A stretch of DNA of 64,000 nt from an uncultured Bacteroidota bacterium (lineage in GTDB: Bacteria > Bacteroidota > Bacteroidia > Flavobacteriales > Flavobacteriaceae). The notes below the pieces were generated by a model. The model made no database searches. It worked only from the letters and a program-made list of their open reading frames with translations, and was not told the origin of the DNA. The DNA lies in NCBI GenBank assembly GCA_902598305.1, contig CACKBL010000001.1, forward strand, positions 1 to 64,000. The letters are read 5' to 3'. This document shows, in pieces, positions 16,206-24,883 of the stretch. The first letter of the stretch is position 1. Each line of letters opens with the position of its first letter. Both the position numbers and the translations under genes were made by a program.

Positions 16206-19037
16206 ATGATTGTTGAAAACAAATTTAGTTTCAAAATATTAATTTTTGTCTTTAATATATTTATATCAGAGGCTTCCTATTCACAAGATTCAATTGATTA
16301 TTCAATTAATGCATCTTTACTTACCGAAGCAGATCAATTGATAATTAAACAAAAAATAAGTTTTATAAATCAAAATAATTCATTGAACAAAATTTATCTT
16401 AACGACTGGGCAAATTCTTATAGTTCCACTAAAAGTCCTTTAGCAGACCGTTTAGTGGAAGAATATACAAGAAGTTTTTATTTATCTGCTAAATCGAAAA
16501 GAGGGTATACTTTAATATCTAATATTTACGTTAACGGAACTATAGGAAAATGGAAAAGAAACGATAAAAACCTTGATATCATAGAAATAATCTTTGAAAA
16601 GCCCATAAAAAAAGGGATTGTAACCATTGATTTGTCATATATTATCAAACTTCCATCTTCAAAATTTACTGGGTATGGAAAAATTAAAAAAGATCAATAT
16701 TTTTTAGAAAATTTTTTTATAACCTTATCTAATTTTGATGGTATAAAACAATCATTCTATAGTAATCTTGACCTTGAAGAAGATCCAATCAATTCGTCAA
16801 AATTTAAAGTTGAACTGAGAATTGATAAAGATTTAGAGGCATATTCGTCTCTGGATTTAAAAGACTTTAATAAAGAAAATGGTGAGGTGGTATATTTCTT
16901 TCAATCAAATAAAATTAGACAAATGATTTTTTTGATTGGTAAGACAGACTTAAATGTTAAAGAATTCCTTTTAGATGACAGGTTGATAAACATTAATATA
17001 AACTCCAAGGATTATAAATTAGAATCACAAAAGGTTAGTATGAAAAGAATATTCGAATTTGTAAAATCAATTGATGCTTTAAATCAACCATCTAAAATTC
17101 TTATAACAAATGAGAAGTATTCTAAAAGGCCATTTTATGGATTGTCAATAATGCCAACTTTTTTAAATTCATTTAGTAGAAGTTTTGAATTTGAAATAAA
17201 AATGTTGAGTGTTTATTTACAAATTTTAATTAAGGAAAACTTTAATCTTGATTCACGAAAAGATTATTGGTTTGAATCTGGATTATACTATTATTTAATG
17301 ATGCAATATTTGAAAAATAAATATCCAGACAAACTAATTTTAGATGAAATATTAAAGCAACCTATCCTTCGTTTCTTCTTGAGAGGATACAAAATATCCA
17401 CTCTTAATTCTAATGATTTGTTTTTAAATTTCCATGAGTTCATGGTAAGAAGGAATTTGCATCAGGAGATCACTCTTCCAAAAAATGAACTTACTCGTTA
17501 TAACGAGCAAATTGGTAATCCAAGCCAAAGCGCTCTGTTATTTAATTATTTACTTAATTCATTTAAATTAGAAATGAATCAGTTTTTATTAATTATTAAA
17601 AAAGAAAAATTGAGTGGTCAGAAGCTAGTAAAAAAATTTGAAACTTTTTTCAAAACATCAAGTCTAAAAAATTTCAATCAATATTTTAACAGAAGATATT
17701 CATTTGATTTATATTTTGAAAAAATTAATCATGTAGATGATAATATTGAATTTGTAGTAAAGGAAAAAAATAATATTGAAATTCCTTTTAGTATTGGTTT
17801 AATAGACAAGAACAATAAAATTGATATGGTTGATTTTGATTCGAAGTCTATTGGTAAAAAAATTATTTATCAAAACAATGGGTATAAATATTTACAAATA
17901 AATCCTGACGACAACTTACCAGAGTTTAATAGAAATAACAATGTGAAGAGAATTAATTCAGCAAAGTTTAAAAAAATTAAGCTCTCTTTTGTAAAAGATA
18001 TTGAAGATCCATTTTCTAATCAAATTTTTTATAATCCAAGATTAAATTTTAATGCATATGATGGAGTTTTAGTTGGTACTAGACTAAACAACAAGACTAT
18101 TAAGTCAAGACCATTTATTTTTGTTGCAGAGCCCTTTTATTCAACCAGAGAAAAAACCCTTGTTGGTTCATTTAGTGGACTATTTTCGAAATATATTGAA
18201 AACTCAAATTATTACTTAAAAACATTTTCATTTTCTTCTTCTACTTATCATTATGATAAAAGTTTACGATATAGGTCATTGGCTGCCTCGTATAGTATAT
18301 TTAAACGGAACAAAAACTTAAGAGATAACAGAAAGCAGGCTTTAGTTTTTTCATTACAATATGTTAACAGAGAAAAAAACACATTTCAGCTCCTCTCACC
18401 AGATTATAATGTGGGCTCAATTAATTATATATTTTCCAATAAAGGTGCATTGAATTATTTTACTTTAAGTAGCATGACAGAATTTTCATCCAAATTTGGA
18501 AAAATTCATTTAACAACTGACTACAGACATTTAACTAAATCTGGAAGACAAATATCGTTAAGATTATTTGCTGGAAAATTTTTCTGGAAAAATACAAGTT
18601 CCTCCTATTTTGATTTTTCATTAGATAGACCAACTGATTACTTGTTTCAATACCAATATTTAGGAAGATCAGAACAAACTGGTATTTATAGTCAACAATT
18701 TATTTTTGCGGAGGGTGGTTTCAAGTCCAAATTTATTAACCCTTATTCTAATGATTTATTGATTACAATCAATGCTGGATTTGGTATTTGGAAGTGGCTG
18801 GAGGGATATTTAGATTTTGGATTAATTAAAAACAAAAATGAAAATTCAAGATTTTTGTATGATTCAGGTTTGAGAATAAATATTTTGCCTGATTATTTAG
18901 AACTATTTTTTCCTGTATATAATTCAAATGGATTTCAATTAACAGACAATTTAAGTCCATATTCTGAAAAAATTAGATTTTTATTAACCCTTCAACCAAA
19001 AACTCTTACAAAACTGTTTACAAGGAAATGGTTTTAG
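16206..19037 (+). CDS. M1-like (gluzincin-fold) outer-membrane pseudopeptidase with C-terminal barrel-like region
   Basis: This 943-residue secreted protein has a signal peptide ending near ASYSQDS. Residues about 30-250 look like the M1 aminopeptidase N-terminal beta domain, and 290-500 like the thermolysin-type domain, but no HExxH zinc motif occurs anywhere; only a relic of the second motif remains (DYWFESGLYYYLM, around 355-367). The last 300 residues alternate aromatic and polar residues in amphipathic strands and end in FTRKWF, suggesting a membrane barrel. Comparable proteins in other flavobacteria, as I remember them, also lack the zinc site. The role is unknown; a scaffold or chaperone at the outer membrane is possible. 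It follows uvrA by 16 bases. Confidence 0.7.
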   Translation: MIVENKFSFKILIFVFNIFISEASYSQDSIDYSINASLLTEADQLIIKQKISFINQNNSLNKIYLNDWANSYSSTKSPLADRLVEEYTRSFYLSAKSKRGYTLISNIYVNGTIGKWKRNDKNLDIIEIIFEKPIKKGIVTIDLSYIIKLPSSKFTGYGKIKKDQYFLENFFITLSNFDGIKQSFYSNLDLEEDPINSSKFKVELRIDKDLEAYSSLDLKDFNKENGEVVYFFQSNKIRQMIFLIGKTDLNVKEFLLDDRLINININSKDYKLESQKVSMKRIFEFVKSIDALNQPSKILITNEKYSKRPFYGLSIMPTFLNSFSRSFEFEIKMLSVYLQILIKENFNLDSRKDYWFESGLYYYLMMQYLKNKYPDKLILDEILKQPILRFFLRGYKISTLNSNDLFLNFHEFMVRRNLHQEITLPKNELTRYNEQIGNPSQSALLFNYLLNSFKLEMNQFLLIIKKEKLSGQKLVKKFETFFKTSSLKNFNQYFNRRYSFDLYFEKINHVDDNIEFVVKEKNNIEIPFSIGLIDKNNKIDMVDFDSKSIGKKIIYQNNGYKYLQINPDDNLPEFNRNNNVKRINSAKFKKIKLSFVKDIEDPFSNQIFYNPRLNFNAYDGVLVGTRLNNKTIKSRPFIFVAEPFYSTREKTLVGSFSGLFSKYIENSNYYLKTFSFSSSTYHYDKSLRYRSLAASYSIFKRNKNLRDNRKQALVFSLQYVNREKNTFQLLSPDYNVGSINYIFSNKGALNYFTLSSMTEFSSKFGKIHLTTDYRHLTKSGRQISLRLFAGKFFWKNTSSSYFDFSLDRPTDYLFQYQYLGRSEQTGIYSQQFIFAEGGFKSKFINPYSNDLLITINAGFGIWKWLEGYLDFGLIKNKNENSRFLYDSGLRINILPDYLELFFPVYNSNGFQLTDNLSPYSEKIRFLLTLQPKTLTKLFTRKWF

Positions 19038-19078
19038 TTCTATTACAAGTAAATTTTGTAAATTACTAACGTAATATT

Positions 19079-21490
19079 ATGTCCAAAACTGATTTTCATA
19101 CACTCAATTCCAAGATAAAATTTAATGACTTTAAAAACAAAGTTTTAAACGATTACAAACTTGCTGTTTTAAGCCGTGAGTGCAGCTTACTTGGCAGGAA
19201 AGAAGTTTTAACTGGGAAAGCAAAATTCGGTGTCTTTGGCGATGGTAAAGAATTACCACAAGTTGTATTAAATCACTTTTTTAAAGAAGGTGATTTTAGA
19301 GCTGGTTATTATAGAGATCAAACCATTTTGATGGGGCAAAATTTGTTAACACCAAAACAATTTTTCTCAGCCCTTTATGCTAATCCTGATATCAAAGAAG
19401 AGCCAATGTCAGGAGGAAGACAAATGGGTGCTCATTTTGTTACCCCAAGTATTAACTCGAGAGGTGAATGGCTTGACCTAACAAGCCAATTTAATCATAG
19501 TTCAGATATTTCTCCAACTGCAGGACAAATACCTAGATCAATTGGATTGGCCCTAGCCTCAAAGCTTTATCGAAATATAGATAGTGAAATAAAAAATAAA
19601 TTTACAAAAAGAGGTAATGAAATATGTTGGGCGACTATAGGAAATGCCTCCACCAGTCAGGGTATTTTTTTTGAGGCAATGAATGCTGCTGCAGTAATAC
19701 AGATTCCACTTGTCATGAGTGTTTGGGATGATGGCTATGGCATATCTGTAGATAATAAAATACAAACTGTAAAATCAAGTATATCGGAAGCTCTTTTGGG
19801 TTTTTCAAGTAAAAATGATGATAAGCCTCTTAAAATTTTTAGAGTAAATGGGTGGGACTATATTGAAATGGTAAGGGTTTACAGTGAAGCAGAAAAAATT
19901 GCTAGAGAAAATCATACGCCTGTCTTAATTCATGTAGACGAATTAACTCAGCCTTTAGGACACTCAAGTTCTGGTTCGCATCAAAGATATAAGTCTGAGG
20001 AGAGGCTTAATTGGGAGAAAGAGTTTGATTGTAATCTAAAATTTAAGCAATGGATTATTGAGAGTAAATTAGGAACTCAAGGAGAATTGCAGGAAATTGA
20101 AGATTCGTGTATAAAAATTGTTAGGGAATCTAAAATTAAAGCTTGGGATTCCTACCAAAAACCAATCATAGATTTAAATTTTGAATTACTTGGAATTCTA
20201 AATAAAATTTTGGTCTCTTTGAATAATGATGTAAGCCTTAAACTATGGATTGATAATTTAAAAAACAAAAAAGAATTTATATATAAGGACTTGCTTCAAG
20301 TAGCCAAAAAAACAGTCAGAAAGTATAGAAAAACAAATAACCAAGATTTATTAATATTACAAAATTGGATTAAGAAATTAGAGAGTAAACTTGAACCCAA
20401 ATTTAGCTCTCATTTATATAGTCAAACAAAATTTAAAAGTAAAAATATTGAACCTGTTTCGCCTCAATTCAATGATGATAAAATTGTTGATGGAAGGATT
20501 ATAATTAGGGATAATTTTAAATCCTTGATGAAAAAAAACAACAAAATTATCCTTTTTGGTGAAGATGTTGGTAAAATAGGGGATGTTAATAAAGGAGCTG
20601 AGGGTTTGCAAATGGATTTTGGTGAAAACCGTGTCTTTGACACTGGAATTCGAGAAACAACGATTATTGGTAAAGGAATTGGTTTAGCCCTTAGGGGCTT
20701 TCGGCCTATTGCAGAAATTCAATATATTGATTATGTTTTATATTGCCTTCAAACTCTGAGTGATGATTTATCTACTTACCAATACAGAACCCTTGGAAGA
20801 CAATCGGTACCATTAATAATACGAACAAGGGGGCATAGATTAGAGGGAATATGGCATAGTGGTTCGCCCATGGGAGGCTTATTGAATTTTATGAGGGGAA
20901 TAAATTTCCTTGTACCTAGAAATATGACTAAAGCAGCAGGTTTTTATAATTCAATAATGCAGACGGACGAACCAGCTTTAGTTATTGAACCATTAAATGG
21001 ATATCGAGTTAAAGAAAAAATGCCCATAAATCTCGGTGAATATTGTTATGAATTTGGTAAAATTGAAATCCTAAAAGAAGGAAAAGATATATCAATAATT
21101 TCATATGGTTCGACGTTAAACCTTGTAATTGATTCAGTTCCCGAATTTGAAGATTTGGGTATTGATGTTGAAATAATTGATATTCAAACATTAATACCAT
21201 TTGATACCGATAAAGAAATTTTAACGAGTGTGAAAAAAACAAATAGAATCATTATTATTGATGAAGACGTTCCTGGAGGCGCTTCGGCATATATTTTACA
21301 CAAGTTAATAGATAAACAAGAAATATTTACTTATTTGGATAGTCCTCCAAAAACACTAACTGCAAAGGAACATAGACCTTCATATGGAACAGATGGCGAT
21401 TATTTCTCAAAACCTTCGGTTGACCAAATAGTCGAATCAGTTTATCAAATTATGAACGAATCAAATCCTAAAAAATATCCTTTTTTATAA
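19079..21490 (+). CDS. fused E1 alpha/beta 2-oxoacid dehydrogenase component
   Basis: At 803 residues this single chain joins E1 alpha (about 1-390) and E1 beta (about 460-800), which are separate genes in most bacteria. E1 decarboxylates a 2-oxoacid with thiamine diphosphate and passes the acyl group to the lipoyl E2. The alpha half has AGYYRDQTILMGQ, EEPMSGGRQMGAH and the cofactor region TIGNASTSQG with DDGYGIS downstream; the usual GDG starts as GNA. The beta half has LFGEDVGKIGDVNKGAEG and RETTIIGKGIGLA. Branched-chain 2-oxoacids are the most probable substrates. No E2 or E3 gene adjoins it. Confidence 0.88.
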   Translation: MSKTDFHTLNSKIKFNDFKNKVLNDYKLAVLSRECSLLGRKEVLTGKAKFGVFGDGKELPQVVLNHFFKEGDFRAGYYRDQTILMGQNLLTPKQFFSALYANPDIKEEPMSGGRQMGAHFVTPSINSRGEWLDLTSQFNHSSDISPTAGQIPRSIGLALASKLYRNIDSEIKNKFTKRGNEICWATIGNASTSQGIFFEAMNAAAVIQIPLVMSVWDDGYGISVDNKIQTVKSSISEALLGFSSKNDDKPLKIFRVNGWDYIEMVRVYSEAEKIARENHTPVLIHVDELTQPLGHSSSGSHQRYKSEERLNWEKEFDCNLKFKQWIIESKLGTQGELQEIEDSCIKIVRESKIKAWDSYQKPIIDLNFELLGILNKILVSLNNDVSLKLWIDNLKNKKEFIYKDLLQVAKKTVRKYRKTNNQDLLILQNWIKKLESKLEPKFSSHLYSQTKFKSKNIEPVSPQFNDDKIVDGRIIIRDNFKSLMKKNNKIILFGEDVGKIGDVNKGAEGLQMDFGENRVFDTGIRETTIIGKGIGLALRGFRPIAEIQYIDYVLYCLQTLSDDLSTYQYRTLGRQSVPLIIRTRGHRLEGIWHSGSPMGGLLNFMRGINFLVPRNMTKAAGFYNSIMQTDEPALVIEPLNGYRVKEKMPINLGEYCYEFGKIEILKEGKDISIISYGSTLNLVIDSVPEFEDLGIDVEIIDIQTLIPFDTDKEILTSVKKTNRIIIIDEDVPGGASAYILHKLIDKQEIFTYLDSPPKTLTAKEHRPSYGTDGDYFSKPSVDQIVESVYQIMNESNPKKYPFL

Positions 21491-21492
21491 TT

Positions 21493-22491
21493 TTAGATTC
21501 TTATGATATCAAGAATTAGGTCGAGCATCAATTCTTTTACATTGACTCGATTGTTATTAATTCCCTTACTTTTTAAATCTGTCTCTTTAAGAAGGTGAAT
21601 TATTTTAACAGACTTTTCAAGTGAATAATTTCTTGCTGCTATTTGGTAATCTTTTAAAAAAAATGGGTGAATTCCAAGATTTTTAGGTGAACTATGAAAA
21701 TTTTTGCTGTGCATTAAAATTATTTTTTTAAAGAAATTGTGTAATAAAGGTAAAGTGATATTTATTTTTCGGTTATCAATTGCCTTTTGAAACATTTGGT
21801 TAATAATAAATATTGATTTATCATATTTTCCTTCACCTATTGAATTTTGTAGTTCAAAACTATTATACTCCTTACTAAAACCAATATATTTTTCAATTTC
21901 ATCAACCTTAATTAGGTTTCCATTGTCTGATTTAAACGATAATTTTTCAAGAGCTTTTTCTATCATTTCAAGGTCAAATCCAATATTTGAAGAAATAAGC
22001 ATAATGGATTTTGGATCTAGATTCAAATTTAATTTTTTTGCCTCTAAGCCAATCCATTTATAAACATGATTTTCATATAGTGGTTTAAATTCAATAAGTT
22101 TTGAATATTTATTAATGGATTTGTATGTTTTGGTTCGTGCATCTATGGTTTTATTAACAAAACACACAACCAAAACGGTTTGACTCAAATAATTTTTAAA
22201 ATAAGGTATAAGAAGTTCTATATCTTTTAAATACTGTGCTTCCCTAACAATAACGAGTTGTTTTTCCCCAAACATAGGATAGCTCTTCACTGTCTCCAAT
22301 ATTTCTTTCACAGATGATTCTTTGCCATAAAGTAATCTTAAATCAAATTCTCTACTATTTCTATCAATTAATTTTTCTTCTAACTTTTTACAAACTAGAT
22401 TAATAAAATAAGGTTGATTACCCGTTAAAAAATAATTATTTTCAATATTCCCCTCTGAAATAGACCTTAAAACTGATTGTATTTCTTTCAA
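21493..22491 (-). CDS. holA: DNA polymerase III delta subunit
   Basis: A 332-residue clamp-loader subunit that opens the sliding clamp during loading. It shows the HolA layout: an N-terminal fold beginning NIENNYFLTGNQPYFIN, the central SYPMFGEKQLVIVREAQ segment (clamp-binding region), a middle helical domain and a C-terminal collar domain. It lacks a Walker A, as delta should. The start is TTG at 22489-22491. The neighbour on the other strand begins 27 bases away and is an HsdR_N-type gene; this pairing is one I associate with flavobacteria. It converges with the E1 gene. Confidence 0.92.
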   Translation of the reverse strand: MKEIQSVLRSISEGNIENNYFLTGNQPYFINLVCKKLEEKLIDRNSREFDLRLLYGKESSVKEILETVKSYPMFGEKQLVIVREAQYLKDIELLIPYFKNYLSQTVLVVCFVNKTIDARTKTYKSINKYSKLIEFKPLYENHVYKWIGLEAKKLNLNLDPKSIMLISSNIGFDLEMIEKALEKLSFKSDNGNLIKVDEIEKYIGFSKEYNSFELQNSIGEGKYDKSIFIINQMFQKAIDNRKINITLPLLHNFFKKIILMHSKNFHSSPKNLGIHPFFLKDYQIAARNYSLEKSVKIIHLLKETDLKSKGINNNRVNVKELMLDLILDIIRI

Positions 22492-22518
22492 TCTAAAAAA
22501 ATGTTGAAATTTGCATAT

Positions 22519-22962
22519 ATGGAAAAACTTAATTTTAAGAGTTACCCCCTAAGAATTAAAAATAATGAAAATAAACAATATGTTTTTGATGAAATTAGAA
22601 AAAAAAACGTATTGTTGACTCCCGAAGAATGGGTAAGACAAAATTGTGTGCAATTTCTAATTCATGAAAAAAAATATCCAAAAAGTTTAATTTCAGTTGA
22701 AAAAAAATTATCTATTAATTCTCTGACCAAAAGGTATGACATAGTGGTATTCAATTCAAATGGTATTATAGTATTGGTTGTAGAATGTAAGTCTCCAAAA
22801 GTGAAAATAACACAGAAGACATTTGACCAGATTTCAAGCTATAATTTGGCTTTTAAAAGTCGACATTTGATGATTACAAATGGATTAAGACATTATTTTT
22901 GCGAAGTCGACTATGTTAAAAATAAACTTTTTTTTCTCAATGAATTACCAAACTATAAATAG
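22519..22962 (+). CDS. small HsdR_N-type nuclease-like protein
   Basis: This 147-residue protein consists of little more than the N-terminal domain of type I restriction HsdR subunits. The PD-(D/E)xK core is visible: D74 in RYDIVVF, then E89 and K91 in VVECKSPK; an upstream helix holds TPEEWVRQNCVQFL. No helicase, methylase or specificity subunit is nearby, so it is not part of a restriction system. Its constant place beside holA suggests a housekeeping DNA function. The ATG at 22519 matches the usual N-terminus MEKLNFKSY; ATGs upstream in the same frame (22501) are possible but would leave almost no gap to holA. Confidence 0.82.
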   Translation: MEKLNFKSYPLRIKNNENKQYVFDEIRKKNVLLTPEEWVRQNCVQFLIHEKKYPKSLISVEKKLSINSLTKRYDIVVFNSNGIIVLVVECKSPKVKITQKTFDQISSYNLAFKSRHLMITNGLRHYFCEVDYVKNKLFFLNELPNYK

Positions 22963-22968
22963 TAAAAA

Positions 22969-23952
22969 ATGAAATTATCAATAGTGATACTTAATTGGAA
23001 TGGAAAATTGTTATTGAAAAAATTTCTACCAGAGATTATTTTATATACTCCTTATACGCCCATTTATGTGGTTGATAACGCATCTGAAGATGATTCTATA
23101 GAATTTTTAAAAAAAGAATATAAAGAAATCAATGTAATTAAATTATCTAAAAATATTGGTTATGCAAAGGCCTACAATTCTGCTTTAAAAAAAATTGATT
23201 CTGATGTTTATTGTCTAATTAATAACGATGTAATGGTTAATAAAAACTGGACAACTCCAATAATGTCAGCATTTAATAATAAAAAGGTTGATATAGCTCA
23301 ACCCTTACTTTTGGACTTTAACAACAAAGACAAGTTTGAATATGCCGGAGCTGCTGGAGGTTATATTGACAAATTTGGTTATCCTTTTTGTAGAGGTAGG
23401 ATTTTCGATAATATAGAAACAAATTTTGGTCAATATGATAATTCGATAGATATCTTTTGGGCATCAGGCGCATGCATGTTTGTAAACAAAAAATGTTGGA
23501 AATCACTTGAGGGCTTTGATGAAGACTTTTTCATGCATCAAGAGGAAATTGATTTTTGTTGGAGAGCAAAAAATTTGGACAAGAAAATAATGTGTATTTC
23601 TGAATCTAAAGTTTATCATATTGGTTCGGGATCAAATCTATCTTCTGATGATAAAGTTTATTTTAATCACAGAAATTCACTTTTAACTTTAGTTAAAAAT
23701 ATTGATAAAAAAAATTTACCATTCGTTCTACTAGTAAGGTCAATATTTGAATTTGTATCTATTTTTTTCTTCTTATTCAAAGGCAAAATATCAAAATCAA
23801 TTATGATTATTAAAGCCTATTTAAAATTTATCTTGTTGTTTGTAAAATTTTACAAAAAGAGGAACAACAATTTTTCAATCAAATATTACAAAAGAGTTTC
23901 TATAGTATCAGATTTTTTCATATTGGGCAAAAATAAATTTTCTGATTTTTAG
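22969..23952 (+). CDS. glycosyltransferase family 2
   Basis: A 327-residue GT-A fold glycosyltransferase. The nucleotide-sugar site is seen in VVDNASEDDS, KNIGYAKAYN and the DxD-like NNDVMV near residue 85; the acceptor-side motif FDEDFFMHQEEIDFCWRA follows around residue 180, typical of rhamnosyl- or galactofuranosyltransferases. A hydrophobic stretch at about 258-300 suggests membrane association. It would build surface polysaccharide, but no other sugar gene is adjacent. It follows the HsdR_N gene by six bases and precedes the OmpA lipoprotein gene. Confidence 0.88.
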   Translation: MKLSIVILNWNGKLLLKKFLPEIILYTPYTPIYVVDNASEDDSIEFLKKEYKEINVIKLSKNIGYAKAYNSALKKIDSDVYCLINNDVMVNKNWTTPIMSAFNNKKVDIAQPLLLDFNNKDKFEYAGAAGGYIDKFGYPFCRGRIFDNIETNFGQYDNSIDIFWASGACMFVNKKCWKSLEGFDEDFFMHQEEIDFCWRAKNLDKKIMCISESKVYHIGSGSNLSSDDKVYFNHRNSLLTLVKNIDKKNLPFVLLVRSIFEFVSIFFFLFKGKISKSIMIIKAYLKFILLFVKFYKKRNNNFSIKYYKRVSIVSDFFILGKNKFSDF

Positions 23953-23994
23953 TTGTATCTAACTAAAATCTTTATAATTTTAAAAAAAAAAGAC

Positions 23995-24858
23995 ATGCAT
24001 TTAAAAAGATTAATTCCAGGTTTATCTATTTTATTAATGTTTTCTTGCGTTCCTGCAAAAAAATATTCTGAATTAGAATCTCTACAGAAAACAACTAATG
24101 ACTTATTAAACTCAACAACTGTCAAATTAAATTTATCAGAGGAAGAAAAAAAAGCTGCTTTAGATAATGTTTCGTCTCTTACAAAACAGTTATCCTTTTT
24201 AAGATCAAATAATCAAGAATTAATTAACAACCTAGGTAACCTAACGACATTATCACAAAAAGGTGCTGAAAACTTAGAAAAGTCTCTTGAAAGCCTTAAG
24301 GAAAAAGACACAAGAATCAAAACACTTAGAGATGCCGTTACCAGAAAAGATTCTGTGACATTAGCTCTTGTAACTAGTCTGAAGGGTGTTCTTGGAAATA
24401 TAGCTGATGAAGATATTGAAGTTAATGTTGAAAAGGGAGTTGTTTATGTTTCTATATCGGATAAACTTCTTTTTGCAAGTGGCAGTTATACAGTCACAAC
24501 GAGGGCCAAAGAAGTTCTTGGGAAAGTTGCAAAAGTTATCAATGACAAACCTGAAATTGAGTTTATGGTGGAAGGTCATACTGATAATGTTCCAATCAAT
24601 ATTGAGGGAATCGCTGATAATTGGGATTTGTCTGTAAAACGAGCGGTTTCTATTGTAAGAATTCTTCAAAATGATTTTGGTGTCGCACCAGAAAGGATGA
24701 CTGCTGCAGGGAGAAGCCAATATATACCCATCTCAGATAATGATTCATCTTCAGGTAGAGCAAAAAATAGAAGAACTAGAATAGTAGTTTTACCTAAGTT
24801 AGATCAATTTTATGATCTTATAAATAAAGGAATGGAAGAGGCTGCAGCTATGAATTAA
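23995..24858 (+). CDS. OmpA family lipoprotein
   Basis: About 287 residues. A lipoprotein signal ends LLMFSC (C18); a long heptad-rich coiled coil follows (about 25-120); and the C-terminal OmpA domain holds the peptidoglycan-binding segment FMVEGHTDNVPI and NRRTRIVVLP. The protein probably links the outer membrane to the cell wall across the periplasm. The ATG at 23995 puts the signal peptide at the N-terminus; an upstream in-frame TTG (23953) would add an unlikely charged leader. Unlike Pal it has a long spacer and no Tol genes nearby. Confidence 0.9.
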   Translation: MHLKRLIPGLSILLMFSCVPAKKYSELESLQKTTNDLLNSTTVKLNLSEEEKKAALDNVSSLTKQLSFLRSNNQELINNLGNLTTLSQKGAENLEKSLESLKEKDTRIKTLRDAVTRKDSVTLALVTSLKGVLGNIADEDIEVNVEKGVVYVSISDKLLFASGSYTVTTRAKEVLGKVAKVINDKPEIEFMVEGHTDNVPINIEGIADNWDLSVKRAVSIVRILQNDFGVAPERMTAAGRSQYIPISDNDSSSGRAKNRRTRIVVLPKLDQFYDLINKGMEEAAAMN

Positions 24859-24883
24859 AAAATAATCTGTTTGCTGTTTTTCT

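Noticed and set aside
22519-22962. Restriction-modification system
   Set aside because: Only an HsdR_N domain is present; no methylase, specificity or helicase subunit is found near it.
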